From the NCBI GenBank assembly GCA_921293015.1, contig OV121086.1, positions 38,563,194-38,627,193 on the forward strand: 64,000 nt of DNA, given 5' to 3'. Below the pieces are notes generated by a model that had not been told where the DNA came from, made no database searches, and saw nothing but the letters and a program-made list of their open reading frames with translations. The stretch is from Phorcus lineatus (lineage: Eukaryota; Mollusca; Gastropoda; Trochida; Trochidae). Positions 38,161-52,334 of this stretch are shown one piece after another. Made by a program: the position numbers and the translations under genes. Position 1 is the stretch's first letter. Each line of letters begins with the position of its first letter.

Positions 38161-41100
38161 TATATTACAAATCCATGTGATGCTGGTAGACACATTATAT
38201 GTAACTAAATGTGTACTGTGATACGAGTTGTAAACACATACGACGATTTTGATCTCGATGCATTTGTAACACATTTGTGGTCTTACTGTATAAATGAGGA
38301 CATTCAACCGACACGGATGTATCTAGTTTGTCCTATTTTTCCGTATGAATAGTGGAGTTCATGAATCAATGTATTTACTTCATGTAATAATGCTTTAATA
38401 CAAAGGCTGCTTGATTCATATAAATATTCATACGTGATTATGTTCTTTGTGAAATGATACCAATTTGTTACCTTATAAACAGAGCCACAATATTACTTGC
38501 ATGAATATATGATACTTCTTGCCCTTTTCCTATCATATACATTCTTAACTGTTTATCTTTTTTTATTTTGGAAAATTTTGTTTAATGTCGATGTTTTGTT
38601 TAACTTTCCCTGTCAACTCGTAATAAAAACCGGATGAATAACTTATGCTCATAAATTCACTAGGGAGTCAATACTTTATTTGTCTAATTTACATTTGATT
38701 CAAGTTCACAAATTACTATTTATACGTACCACACATTCCCGCCACATATCCATTTAGCTACTTGTGTCAATATGTTCATTTTGTCCAAAATATTGACATC
38801 ATTGATCTAATCCATTCCTGTCAACAAAAGGAATACAATTAAAACCGCGTAAAGCATTATTGTTAACAATTAATATTCTATAAGTTATTTGCACAATACG
38901 TGTTCATTAACAAAAGCCTTGGCAGTTTGATGTAGGTCTATCTTTTGTATTTTTTAGACTTTCTTTTGGATGTGTCGTTAGACATACATTCTGTCAATGC
39001 ACACAAACTAAATCGTTTGCAAAACAGAACTTCGTAAATTCAAAAGGGCTCATTTAACTGTTTATACATCAATATGACAATTATGTATGCCATTAAACTC
39101 AATAGTTTAGGTGGGTGTATAAGAAGGCTAAGATAAAGAAGCTCTGCAAAATATACACAGATATCTCTTGTTACAGTCACGATGTCGTCTACACGTTGTA
39201 GAAATAAGAATGTAGTTTTATACCGATTTATGTTCGATAGCACTGGATTCCTGTGTTAAGGAATACCGAACAGCCATCGGTTCGCTATTTACTAAAAGTT
39301 TCTTTGTAGGCAGAATATTAGTTCTGGAGTTGAATCGGGCCACTTATCGCGCTAATGGTTTAAAGTTGGAATGGATTCCAGGATATCATCGCTGTCTAAT
39401 CATTCAAATGCAACGAGGGAAAAGCAAACAGTGATGCTGTTAGAATGTTAGCGTTTTAATGTATAAAGTACCACGGCCTTCCTGTCTCTATCCGATGTGC
39501 CTTGAGGCGATACGACTTGGTGGCTTGGCAGATTGAACATCTATTGACTAGAAAGCAAACGTTCTATGTTTGATTTTCCTTTCAATAGTGTTCCATGATA
39601 TTTTACGAGGTATCTGGTTAGAAAATGTTGGCTGATGGGAAAGTAATGTGTCTGAGACATGAAGAGGACGGTTTAGTCAATGCAATGATTAGAACAGAAG
39701 GGATTAACTCATATCGTGACATCCAGTTAAAATATTCCTATTTATTCACATATTCCCTAATGTGTTGGTGACAACTCGTATCCACGTCACGTCAAAGAAA
39801 CATTCCTCAAGTAAGATTTATTAAAATTTTCCTCGTTTGTACAGCCATTTCCCTAACGCCACACTATCGGCAAGACGTCTTTTGTCATCACAATGTCCCG
39901 GCAGGGCTCTGTTTCTATTATCTACTTGACAGAAGTTCGCATTGGAGGCGTGGACATAAAATCGCAAAACTTTTCGTCAATACGTTTTCGAATAATCTAG
40001 TATCTTGTTTCACCAATAATGGGTTCCCGCACAATGATCCTTTATTCTGAAAACCTTCAAACGACCTTATCATGTAAATGAAGGGCGTACTGCTTGATTA
40101 CTTCGTTTTTTATTTCATTATTACTATCTAATGAAAAGGTTAATGAAGTTTTGAAGCAGTATGTTTACGATCATGGTTTGTCATACACTTCTAACAATCT
40201 TACTATCGGAAAATGACAATGGACAATAGTATCGATGTTTTACACAGAGGAGAGTAAATCTTCCAGGACATTATGTGAAATAAGTCACCGTTGAATAATT
40301 AGTGTTTCAACTCGCTAGAATTCGCAGCTTAGTGTATGTTTGTGCATGAAAGGTCAGATATGTTAAGTTTTTCACTAAGATCCGTAAACTATTTTCTCTT
40401 ATTCTTCACATTATTCACGTTAAAAGTGGTAGTATATTTTTCATCTTCCAAAAGTGTGAAATACTGATATTAACTTTATATAACGTCCCTTAATTTAAAA
40501 AAAAATTGAATATATGAATACTGAACATTTCAGAACAACATTTTAAAGAAGTTGTTTCGTACTGTTATTCTGTTATCAATACCATTGACATAGCGCTTTT
40601 GTTTCCTTAGGATAAAATGGGTTCCGTGGTAGGCCATATCTATTGCGACCAATAGATGATGCAGTTCCGGTCATCGTTCTGCCTCTGCATATTACTATCC
40701 GCCTTTGTCATCTCTGTTTTTACATGTGGAACAACATATATATATCTACCGAGGACAGAAAAGCGGTGTGATCACTGAGGCTATCTATGCATTCTTTTCA
40801 TTCTCCCATCGTAGTTACTTCCGTAATCGACACTGTTGATAATCATTATTATTACTTCGATCACTGGCGTTGTGATGACTCAGGATACAAATTGAATGTA
40901 CACATGTATATGTACACTTGATAGCTTATATGTTGGCTTGGTCATAATGCATTGATATTTTGTTTGGTGGTGTCTCCTCACAATAACCACATTACAAAAG
41001 AAAACAGTGAACAATCTCTTTAAAAAACTTTATGGCCCGTTTGTGAAAATCATAAAAAGTGTACTTGCCTGAAAGCTAATAGGCTATTGCATTGTCATTA

Positions 41101-44100
41101 GATATATCTCCCAAGTGGATGAAACAAAAGAGCTATTCCGTTGTTAACATGCCCGGTGAACTTTTAGAAATGCCAGTGAATGCTGTACGATCATGTAATG
41201 GGAACCATCTAAGGATTATGGAAGTGCTGTTCACGACAACGGTTAATGGCTACCATTGTACTCCACGCTCCAATACATTCATATGATAGAGATGTTAATT
41301 GGAAAACAAACATTAAAAAATCACTGCTTTTAAAAGTATGCACTGGTAAGACCTGAAAGAATAACTAGATCAGTTATAGTGGATATCTTGAATTGAATCT
41401 ACCTGAATTTTCCGTTCGATTTATGAGCTCATGAAATACAAGCTTTTGGGTACAAGAGGCGTTTTATGGAAAAGGAGCGTTAAACTTTTGTGTAGTTTTT
41501 TAGGCTAAAAACAATAACTGATATGTGCTTTATCAAAATGACATTTGAAAATGATAAATTAATTTTAAAATGATTTTATTACGTTTGTTGTTTGATATGA
41601 AGTAGCTTTGAATGAACACGCGTTTCGTAGGATTGGCATTATCATTTTTCAATAATCATCTCTTCCTCAAACAAAATTAGATAATGTTATCAGTAGTTGT
41701 GTCGTATGCTGGTAACAAACACGACATTGAAGATAAATTACCATAAAATTGATCAGAGATGACGAATAAGTTTCCTCCACATTGATGAGTCTTTAATAGA
41801 GAGTGTCGACAAGGTATTATTACATGTACGTAAGTATAATATGCTATCCCTGAGTAAGCAGTAAATGTCTGTTACAAGCAATATCTGCGTCGCTGATTGC
41901 CATACGGTGTTGTGTGTCACCCCTCACGTCTGAGCAGTTATTGGCATTGTCACACAGGATTATGTTACTGTCTTTGGTCTCATTATCAGTTCCTTCCGAG
42001 AAGACAAATTGGATTGTCTATAAAGCAATTATGGATAATCTAACCCTTGTGTGTTTATTTCGATACATTCGTAAGACTCCCAATTTGAGTTGTATTCATA
42101 TTTCTTCTAACACATCATGCAAACAATATTCCATTGATCACTGTTAATTTTGGTCTGAGAGACATCGGGCTTTCGTGAAGCTATTGTTTAAGAAAACAGA
42201 AATCTGCAAAATTGGAAATTGACACGCAATCATGAAAGGTTTATTCTGTTGGAGATGGTGTTAACCGTAATCGACCATAATGTGTCCTTAGTCTGTTCTG
42301 GTTTAGTGTCCATGAAAGATAATAGAGAAAGGCATGACACTTATGTTCATTTAATACTTGTTCTCCAGTGTATTGTTTAGTTTAGGTAAGGCAATAGAAT
42401 ACTTGTGTTTGCTCTTTATTCTTAATCTTGAAAACAGTATGATGGAATAACACATAACGTATTTGTAGGCATGCAATACAATGTTACGTTTATCAGGATA
42501 TGTTTGCATTGGTTTTTTTTTTTAAAATATGATTCCTAGAAAAGAAGTTTTAGAAGAGTTTTTTCTTCTCATGAATACTTGTATAATTCTATTTGTTATG
42601 GTTTCTTGTAAAAAAAATATGAGTATCAATTTTCATGTTTTTATGGGAAAAATCAATTAAACTGTTTATGTGAGTATCGCACAATAACTAGAGGAATGAA
42701 CTGACATAAGTGAAACTGCGCCGTTAAATAGGATAGTGTTGGATTAGGCAGTCAATCCACCAATCAAACCATCGAACATCCCATCTTTGTGCCCATCTCA
42801 GGTTTTTTTTACAAACCCACATTATTTCAAACTGTATCCTGTTAACAGATTCCACAGAAATTGGATGAACAATGTCAAATATTTAGATATTTCTAGGTTT
42901 TCTTTGAAGATTGGATTTTGATTAGCATCATGTTAGTTTAATATCTGAGATGACTCCTCAGAACGGTTGACATTTGGTGATTGATACCACTTTCACGAAG
43001 ATCATCTGATGAACCTCTGGTATTGAATCACTTCAAGGCGCCATTCCCAGGACAGATTATGCAATTTTAATCATGTTATTAATATGATTTCTTGTGATGG
43101 AGCTTTTGAATCGAAGTGAACGGTTTTCAAGATGAATTTCGAAAGGTCTTGGTTACAGGGAAGCAAACAGCCAGTAAGCATTGATTGAAGAGAAGGGAAG
43201 TCTTTAAATTAAGCTTAACATCAAACTGTTTTCCTGGCCATGTCGTCTCAGGGTATAAAGAAAGATAAAAGTTCCCAGATATCGTTTGTTAAGGAGCCAT
43301 TTGATCTTTTCTGGCAGAACGCTTTCTTTGTATTACTTTATTAATTGTGTACAAATTTGGCTTCTAAGTGACTGTCAACAAATCAAATTGTTTGAACTGT
43401 AGTAAAGTTCAACATTCGTCAAGCCGATTGAAAAACCACCATTATAAATCAAGGATTTATCTTAATTTATGTACAGATTAGAACTGAAGAATCGATTTCT
43501 CTGTCTTTGTCATAAGATTGATTACATTTTATATTTTCTTCTGGGGGCGACTTTGTAGAAAACATTATCTTGTTGAGATGAGGTCGCCATCTACGTCTAA
43601 TATCACTTTGACAAATACTTCCATTAGCCCCTATAAAGCTTAGAAAGGATATAAAAGTATGTATTCGCCTTTCCACAGTGTGTCACTCTCAATCATGGTA
43701 TAAGTAATTTGCAAACGACACGCGGACGCGATCCCTTTTTCTTATGGATAAGTTGCTCATAGCGCACCGCTCTGTGAGTCGGTCATTGTCTTAAGTGTAA
43801 TGTGGCGAATGTAGGGAGCACTCAAGGCGTTTTCTATTAATGCTTGGAAGTCAGTCTTTATGTTGTATGGTGTTTTTGTTGGTTTTATTTGAACTTTGGA
43901 ATATGAAATATTAAATTTGTTATGTCTGAAACCTGACCCCTTAAGCTATATTATATTGAGCAATAACCCTAACAGTCATTTTCTTCGTTTTAATATATCT
44001 ATTAAAGAATACGTAATGATACTCCAAGTGCACTATATGTGATAACTCACGTATTTGTGCGCATTTTCACAATAAAACTGACAAAAACATGATAGTTAAT

Positions 44101-47100
44101 TCAATTTTAAAAACATTATTGTAATGTTTTACATTTCATTTCATTTTTTACAATGAGCCTTACATCCTGTTTAGCATAGTGAACGCAATTAAGTATACTT
44201 GTAACCAACCTGTAATATGAAAAAAACATACACAATTACATGTTATATTCATCTCACTCTGCATGTATTACTTATGCTTTGTGCCTTCCAAATATTGATC
44301 CTATGTAATAACCAGCTCATCTAAGATTCTATATGCTTTAAATGTCTCATCACAAAGTATTTTTATCTGATCTTACCAAGTTTGAGTTTATGTTGGAACA
44401 TGTGTAACAAAGTCATTTATCAATTGAAGCTATATTCTTTTTATAAATTAACGTATATTAAACTGTTTGTCTAAAAAATATAATATTTCAAGCCATATTC
44501 AACTAATAAATTCAATAAGTTCAAATAATTCATGTAAGTATTAACAAAAGTGTTCATGGTATATTTATATGGTTTTCATATAGTACTAGATAAGAAATAA
44601 AAGTATTTTTAAAAGGTTAATGTCTGAATGTCTATCATTTAATGATAATGTTTTGTGCAAGTTCGTATACATGTATGTATTGAAAAACCTAATATAGTTT
44701 TGTCTTACTGTAAACTACAAAAAAGGTTACCACACGGCGTGTTTCAGACACCATTTTTCCTCCCCTTTCAGCTCGATCCAATCACTAATTTGTATTACCC
44801 GAAGCCTTGGCTGCAAGTAATGCCACGGCAAATTAGACAGACTCTTTACTTGTAGTGAATAAAGCCGATATTAATCCTCAGCCATATCTATCTATGGCAT
44901 TGAGAAAGGTAAAGACCGTATGTACGGCCTCTGAAAGGTGAGACCAAGGATTATTATAAGACTTGTTTGCGGCCACGTCGATCGTAAAGGCGGAAGAAGT
45001 TGACTACTGCATTAGCGATAGATAACGCATTATGTCCTTGGAATGGTCGTATTGTTATTCGTATCGTATTACATTGTCGTTGCCTAGAAGCGATTCAGAT
45101 AAATATGTGCAAGAAAAGTTTGAACATCTAAGTAATTAATCATGACTCTGGAATCGTTTTGATGAATTAACGTCAACGGCGCCTTTGTTGCTTCTTTTCG
45201 ATTAATTATTAGTACTATAATGTTCAAAGACCATAATCTTCCGGACATGCCTACTTCATAAATATCTCTTTGATTAATCGGGTTCATTGAAGCGTTCAGT
45301 GTATGTTTTGTAGTAAGTCAAGTCTTTATATTCTGAGGATGTTATGAACTATAATTCAAATCTAGTATTGGTTACTTCAGAAGGAATATATTTTAAATTA
45401 TTTTTTAAGAACGAGGATATTCCGCGTTTCAATTAATATTTAATTAGAAAGGAAGTTTGACTTCTTTTCGGAGAAGGATAATCGGTAATCAATGCACAAT
45501 ACTTTAACAGTGATGGCTATACCAAAGGACATTGCCTGTGAAAAATAATATAACTGACTTTTAACACTGTTTACAGTCGTAGATAACATTAATTCTAAGC
45601 ATCCTATCGATAGCATGTAAAATTGAGATTTTTTACTTTTTAAACTGTTAAAGATTTTTATGATGATAACAATATAAATATGGATTTTTTTCTGAAATAC
45701 ATTTCATCGGTGTCTCAAAGAATACAGAAGGAAAATTGAACAATTTCGCGTTCCGGCTTCGTCCATTAATATACGGCTTCATCCAACGGAAGCCATTTGG
45801 GAAACTGTCAGGCATACTTAACGATCACTGAGCAAACTTGAAATGTCGGGCTCTTTAAAAGGTATCGTGGGTTTCATTGCAAAGTACTTCAATTCTCTCC
45901 CAAACAATAAACGCTTGACGTAATACAAGGAGCGTCTCGGTGAAGGAGAGTTTACGTAATGATATTACAAAAAGTTACGGATCCACGTACAGACCTCTTT
46001 TCCATTTTATCGGAAGGGTAATGGTAAGCTGACTAATCCCCTCCTATTCCTCTGACAACCGATAAATGCGTCTGTTTGAAGTTGATACCGCAGTAAGACT
46101 CAAATTAAAGAGTGTGCTTACCTATTAAGTTAATACTTGAAGTTCGAGACGCCATGTGGAAACTTTCATCACAGGGCATACTGGTTTGATTTTTAAACAA
46201 AAATAAAGGTAGTATATTTTGGAAATTGCACAATAGCACGAATGGACATTTGTGGCATAAAGAACAGGCGAAGAGACTAGACTTATGTTCTCACTGTTAA
46301 ATTCATAGGTGAAGTAAATAACAAAATCTTGATTTTTAGATAATTAAAAATTTCGTATAACGTTTTGGAAAATTGCTCTGTTTCATTACACTTGCAATAG
46401 TATGCATATACTCAATCTCGTATAATGCTTATAACAAGGAATGCAATTTTGCATACATGCTTGTTAATTAGTGTCAACACTTGCAGGGAAATGCTTTCTG
46501 TAAATTCTGACTGCATCAACTTTGCAATAGGCACTTAGGACCCATCTGTATCGGCTCCTTGAAGCCATGGATTACAGTCCTCAGAGATGGTCGTGTGTTC
46601 ATGATTCCAAAGGCTTAATTAGATATTGCTGAAGCGAAGGTTGACAGTTCAAGGACATATAAATCAGTCACTCACACTGCCTACACGGTAATGGACTCAC
46701 TAACAATTAAACATCTTTATTGACGATTTAATTTGTAAGTGGTTGGGATATCTGCTAATTTATATGTAATGAAATGGCAATGAAATGAGAACAAGATAAC
46801 TTATTAGTTGCAAACTCTAAATGTATTGTTTTCTTAATGATGCAATTACATATTCTATAACACCTGAGTCAAAAATGAAATAAGTAATTAAAAAATAATC
46901 GGTTAGCGTTACCAATATTTGGTAATAAATGAATCATGTTAACAATATGGGATTTTTAAAACATGAATTGCAAAATTAAAAAGCAATGATGCCAATATTT
47001 TGTACATTTGATATGCAACATGTGTACGTCAGCTTGAAATATTAATTTAAATTATGAGTATTTCAAATAAGTTTAGAGAATTTTTTGTCAGAAATAGAGA

Positions 47101-49598
47101 AATATTGGACATGTAACTTTTGGACGTTTTTTCAGTGGTGTTGGCTGTAACTCATTAATGTAGTTTATCAAATCGTGTTTGAAATAAGGATTTGTGCCTC
47201 TTTACGAACCATGATATTTATCATCAGAGAGCTTGACTGTCATTACATGACAGAACTAATACATTTGCGAAGAGGTTCTAACATCGAGAATGAGAAACCT
47301 ATCATTTTCCACCAAATATTGCCAATAAACTTCATTTTCTGAAATAAAACATCATCTGTATTGCCGCTAACGCATTTTCAGACTTCTGTACAAGATCATA
47401 AGTATATGGATTGGAAATCCTTACAAAAAATACTAATACGTATTCATAGTCTTACAAGCGGGACAACTTTTCCGATGATACATAGATTACGATAGCGTTA
47501 ATAACTCGTTAAGTAACAACAGACAAAATAATTGATTTCCCTTTATCCAAAAAAGGGTATTTTGACATTATTTATGGTTTGTGCACTTGTGTTCTAACAT
47601 TAACAACAGAGTGGAGTGATGGACAACTGCTAGAAACCGACAACTTCCGTAATTGAAATGAGTCAGAGATTGTTAATTTTGGTTGGGAGTATGACACATT
47701 ATGGCCTGTAAGACTTCAATTATTGTGTAAAACGTGTTATTTGGAGTTGAAACTTTTTCGTCATTATCATTGTCACTTAACGATAGTTTACAGGCTATGG
47801 TGGGAGCTTTTGGCTAAATGGTATAATTTGAAATCTTCTTTAAGGAAGAAAAATCTTGTCGTCAATCGTTTTGAATTAGCTGCATCACTTCTTACAAATC
47901 TTCGTCGCCAGGAGTTATATCTGTCTTATGCCATATCGTTGAACTAGTGCGTAAGGAGATTGCCTTTACAAAGTTCAGAAATTCAACACAATGATTTATA
48001 AATGAATTATCTTTGAAAATGGCTTTACGGGGCCAGTGTATAGTTTAGTTCCTTGCTAATTTGAAGACATGCGAGGTTTGATGATGTTTAACTCTTTAGT
48101 GAATATATCAGACATTGTCATTAAACCAAGAGGGATTGGTTTCTGTCGTGCATACTTCCAACTTGCATTGACAACTGGAATAGCCCAACACCTACCCAAA
48201 AACTGCCTATTTATGAGGCTAATTTACTGCTATATCAATGGAAGTTTAATTCGGGAGGCTTTCAATCTTCACATTACACCAGTTTATTTCTCGAACAAAG
48301 GCTCTTACCATTCTGTAACCATTCTGTCATTCTCAAACCTTCTGATTATTAAAGTTAAAGCTATTAATTATACAGAAGAGAGATTTATGAGCATTTTATC
48401 ATTTCGTTTTCGGTGTTAAGCTGTTGAAGTAAATCTTTAATGTAGATGTAAGATTCGCTTTCTTAATCAATTAATCTAACTTAAGATTTTCAGGTTAGAA
48501 ACACAACGTTGCAATTGTATATTGGTAGGATGTGACTATTTGAGATTTGTCAAGATTTTGTAAAAACTTGATACCCTGTTAAAATTATATATACAGAGGG
48601 TCAAAAAGAAGAGTAGTCAGAGATAAATTTTGTTCATTAATCAAATTTACAATGATACGGTTATGAAGCGTTCAACTGCGAAACTGTCCCTATGGTTAAT
48701 CAATGTGGCTGAAGGAAAGAGACCTCCATTTATTTATATGCGAAATATGGCAGTCTCCTTTTTGTTTTGCTTTTCACATCGTTGAATGCCAACTGTTGAA
48801 ACATGGTGACATGAAAGAGATATGATAAAAAATACTCGTTATATAAGTTTCTTATCGATATATGTGTAAAGGGATAGTCATGAAAAGTCCTCCAGAAATA
48901 TTCGTTATTTTTTATCGTGTAATTCTTAAAATTCATTAAAATTACACACAAAATCCATAGTTGATATAGATATCGTTTCAAAGAAAAGACTGGACTTCAC
49001 TTGTTGTCATGTTAACATGTTAAATAATCCTTTTTATTCTACATACAACATTTACGTTATTGGGAAGGTCAAATATGGTACCAATGTCGTAATCTTAATT
49101 TGTCAGTGTCCACTATTATAATTTACATAAAAATTTAAAAAGTTTGGCATCTAGATTTGACATAGTAATATAAAACAGTTTGGCGGATATGTAAGAAGAG
49201 CTACTAAATGCTATGACACATTATGAGAAAAAAACTAATTTTCTGAAAATAATTCTTTATTTCGAAAAATATAGACAATCCGACTAGATTTGTATCGGTT
49301 GTTAAACCTTAGTCCTTTTGCATAGCGAGTTCATGTATATATACATATATTCTTAGAATATAACAGTATCTTTCCAACGAATGAAAAAGTATATATAAAC
49401 TCCGATACGTAGTTAATGTCCACAATAAAGAAGATGTGAAGAAACGCTGCCTTTCTTAGGATATCAATGTGCCCATTAAATTCTACTACAGTTACATTAA
49501 ATACAATCGATTCGTTCGATATCTGTTTCCAAGTATGCAACATTCATTGTCTAGAAGATGTCATTTCCAATATTCTGAAATAAAACTTCCTCTTGCAG
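38161..49598. other. Long non-coding stretch upstream of the neuropeptide exons
   Basis: No gene is supported over about 11.4 kb. The longest open frame (116 codons, 48069-48419) has no recognisable domain and no splice context. Locally GC-richer patches near 39240-39960 and 45720-46180 could be regulatory, but this cannot be tested from one sequence. If the leader exon at 35.1 kb is right, this is intron. Confidence 0.5.
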
Positions 49599-49624
49599 GC
49601 TCTCCAGCGGTTAGGCGTCAAGTG

Positions 49625-49694
49625 ATGCGTGGTATGTTGTCATCGAGTTTGATTCTTCTTCTCGGATCTGTGCTCGCCTTCGCGGAGGATGCAG
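49625..49694 (+). CDS. Signal-peptide exon of a neuropeptide gene (MIP and probably fulicin-like isoforms)
   Basis: The exon begins after an acceptor (cttcctcttgcag, exon from 49599) with 26 bp of 5' UTR, then ATG at 49625. The 23 complete codons encode a classic secretory signal: short positive start (MRG), hydrophobic core LILLLGSVLAFA, and a likely cleavage after AFA before EDA. It ends gatgcag|GTATTC, so the intron is phase 1 (one base, G, carried over). That base completes GGT (Gly) with the exon at 51151, or GAT (Asp) with the exon at 52783. It is the only signal-peptide-like frame I see near either peptide exon. An in-frame upstream methionine would have to come from an earlier exon and is unlikely, because the signal motif starts cleanly here. 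Confidence 0.85.
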
Positions 49695-49756
49695 GTATTC
49701 TTTTTAATACATACTGTCTACATTATATACACTATGTGCAGATTTATACCCATTTA

Positions 49757-49893
49757 CAGTGGCGGAACCAGGGGATGGACCCCTCATCCCTCTTTAATTA
49801 AAAAATTTTAATATTTACGGTAAAATGGGTTTCTCCATTCCCCCTTTTCAATATGTCAACCTTCTCCTTTCATAATTCCTGGATCCGCCACTG
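49757..49893. mobile_element. Short MITE in intron 1 with 16-bp inverted ends
   Basis: The left end cagtggcggaaccagg (49757-49772) is the near-exact inverse of the right end cctggatccgccactg (49878-49893). The internal 105 bp are AT-rich and non-coding. Ends of the cagtggcgga type occur on widespread invertebrate MITEs, but the superfamily was not determined and no clean target-site duplication is visible. It sits 62 bp downstream of the signal-exon donor. Confidence 0.75.
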
Positions 49894-51150
49894 ATAACTA
49901 TTTATATAGCCGTTTACCGGTGGAAATCATCAATCTCGTTACCACTGATTCATTGTTTACTGTTATGGACAATTTGAATATTAGACTGCAAATTATATTA
50001 AATATTGTCTCAAATGAGATGGTCAGTGAATGATCAAATACTCCCAACCAAATACATATTACTGTGTTGTTTTACATTTTAAGAAATCCTTTTGAGTAAA
50101 ATGGGGATTTCTTTTATAACGGGTTTAAATTCTTTACTCCAAATCCGTCAATTGAGGTTGCTTATTAGAATTTACCTTAATATATATATGAAAGGGTACC
50201 AAATGTAAATCTTGAAACACATAAACATGATTTCAGGATTCGAAACATCACTCTAAATTCTAATTCCTAAATACTGTTTATTTGCCAATGCTTATTATAT
50301 GGGCTATAAGCAACATTATTAACAATAACGTTCTATTGCAATTATATTTACAGCTTTGCGCAAGAAAACGTTTATTTAGAAATAGAAAGTCATTGATGTC
50401 CGGTATTGATATCAATTATTTCAAATTAGTAATGCAATGCGCTGCGCGAAGCATGTGCAATCGTCGCAGCATGAACACTGACATTTTGTGCTTGGTTTAT
50501 CTCAAATTCTTTATTCGAAATAATCAACTTTGATAATGACATACTTTTTGGCGTTCTCATGAAAGTGTAGTTTGTTTTCTCTCTCGATTGCTTACTTTAT
50601 TGATGTTTCTGTCTTTTTTCATATCTGATCTCTATCGTTACATGCATATGCGTTTTCTTACATTCATAAAATGCATTCAATATCTCAATATTACATTCAC
50701 TTACTTTATGAACTGTTATTCTCGTCTCGTTTTGTGAAAGAACCCATCTTGATAACATTTTAAGTGAATAGTTATTTAGATATGTTTTGTTTGGTGATAT
50801 CAGGATAATTACATTGTAATGGGTACCGCTTCAGAACAGTGATAAAGTCATTTCACACAAGATCTTCATTTACTGAAAAAAATAAGTGGTACATGTTATT
50901 TATTTAAAGTTAATGTTAATAATCTATTTATTGAGAAGCATGCTGGTAAGATATCAATACAAAAATCGAACATCCCTTATTTGTTTTGCCAAGCGTATAT
51001 TAAGAACACTTTTTCGTCAAAACATGTCCAAATGGCAATTCAAATTGGCACTACGACACAGTAACTCCTGTTATCACCAAGCAATATCTGATAACCGTGT
51101 ATGCATGATGTCGTGTGTTCTCTAAGTGACTGCTACTTTTCACCATTCAG

Positions 51151-52334
51151 GTGCTGACTCTACGCCAATGCATGATTCAGGCCTGTTGTCGCCGCCGCAT
51201 TCTGCTTCTGCGCTGCCGCAAGGGGAAAACTCTGAACAAGAAAGCGCAGCGCGCGATGCTTACATGTTGTCGGATGACGAGGGTTTAGAGCAGCTGCTTA
51301 GCTCCATGGCGGACCCTTCATCTGGACAGCCGTACGCACAGCTTGTAGACGACGAACTGCTTCAAAGAATTAAGCAATTGGTACAGCAAGAGCAGAAAAG
51401 ACTTGCTTGGAATAGGAGGTCATACGCTCCAATGTTTGTTGGCAAAAAATCTGCGCCTATGTTTGTGGGAAAGAAATCAGCACCATACTTTCTTGGAAAG
51501 CGGGCGGCTCCTTATTTTATTGGAAAACGAGCTGCACCCATGTTTGTTGGCAAAAAGTCGGCTCCGATGTTTGTTGGAAAGAAGTCGGCACCGTATTTTC
51601 TGGGAAAGAAAGCTGCACCTTACTTTCTAGGAAAGAAAGCCGCTCCATATTTTCTTGGAAAGAAAGCCGCACCATATTTTCTTGGAAAGAAAGCTGCACC
51701 ATATTTTCTTGGAAAGAAAGCTGCTCCATATTTTCTTGGAAAGAAAGCTGCACCGTACTTTCTAGGGAAAAAAGCCGCGCCTTACTTTCTCGGCAAAAAA
51801 GCTGCTCCATACTTCCTTGGTAAAAGGGCTGCTCCTATGTTCGTTGGGAAAAGAGCTGCTCCAATGTTTGTGGGAAAGAAATCAGCACCTATGTTTGTAG
51901 GCAAAAAGTCCGCACCTATGTTTGTTGGAAAGCGGCGATTAGCGGATATTCTGCAGAGCATGCCAGGCTCCAATATGCAAGAACTGTCTGTAAGTCTTTT
52001 AGCCCGTGTTCCACCCCAAGAAGACAATACCCGCGCTAGGTTCTTAGGTAGAGAATCCTTTGAGAAACCCCCTTATACCCATAAGCAAGGTCTGAAACGA
52101 AACATGTACCCTGCCCCTTACTTCGTCGGCAAAAGATACGTAATCCCCCGATTCATCGGAAAGCGAGAGGATGAATCCATCAATGATTTCCTAAACGCCT
52201 ATCACTATTATGAAGCTGCAAGGCGATATCGCCGTTTAATTCAGGCTGAAAAGCGTTTCAAGGCCCCACTTTTTGTCGGCAGAAGAAGTTCTCCCTCACA
52301 AGGATCAATGTTTGACTGGGACACCAACTACTGA
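51151..52334 (+). CDS. MIP: Mytilus inhibitory peptide (PxFV-amide) precursor, main peptide exon
   Basis: The exon follows ctacttttcaccattcag and opens in phase 1 (GT completes a Gly codon). With the signal exon it gives a precursor of about 417 residues. An acidic spacer of roughly 85 residues leads to a dibasic site (WNRR). Nineteen tandem amidation units follow, each xxPxFx-Gly-Lys-Lys/Arg: SYAPMFV, SAPMFV, AAPMFV, SAPYFL, AAPYFL and AAPYFI. A second spacer precedes three more diverged copies, NMYPAPYFV-GKR, YVIPRFI-GKR and FKAPLFV-GRR, and a short tail ends in TGA. Gly followed by two basic residues directs cleavage and C-terminal amidation. GSPMFV-amide and GAPMFV-amide from Mytilus define the family, which acts in muscle and neuronal inhibition through a G-protein-coupled receptor. 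Ten of 22 copies are PYFL and eight are PMFV. Identity is confident; the exact mature N-termini are inferred. Confidence 0.93.
51420..51935 (+). repeat. 27-bp coding minisatellite encoding 19 tandem neuropeptides
   Basis: The array has 19 near-identical 27-bp units (the first is 30 bp), each encoding seven or eight peptide-plus-Gly residues and a dibasic pair. Units 8-15 encode the same AAPYFL-GKK/GKR, yet their DNA differs mainly at third codon positions. Examples are gct/gcc/gca for Ala, tat/tac for Tyr and ctt/cta/ctc for Leu. This pattern indicates expansion by unit duplication under selection to keep the peptide. Units 9-12 differ only at Ala third positions and are the most recent. Confidence 0.93.

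Noticed and set aside
48069..48419. 116-codon + strand open frame shortly upstream of the signal-peptide exon
   Set aside because: Composition looks random; no domain, and no sign of joining to the neuropeptide exons.
51517..52027. Two - strand open frames (about 97 and 81 codons) opposite the MIP array
   Set aside because: They are antisense shadows of the 27-bp coding repeat; their repetitive sequence simply mirrors the peptide units.
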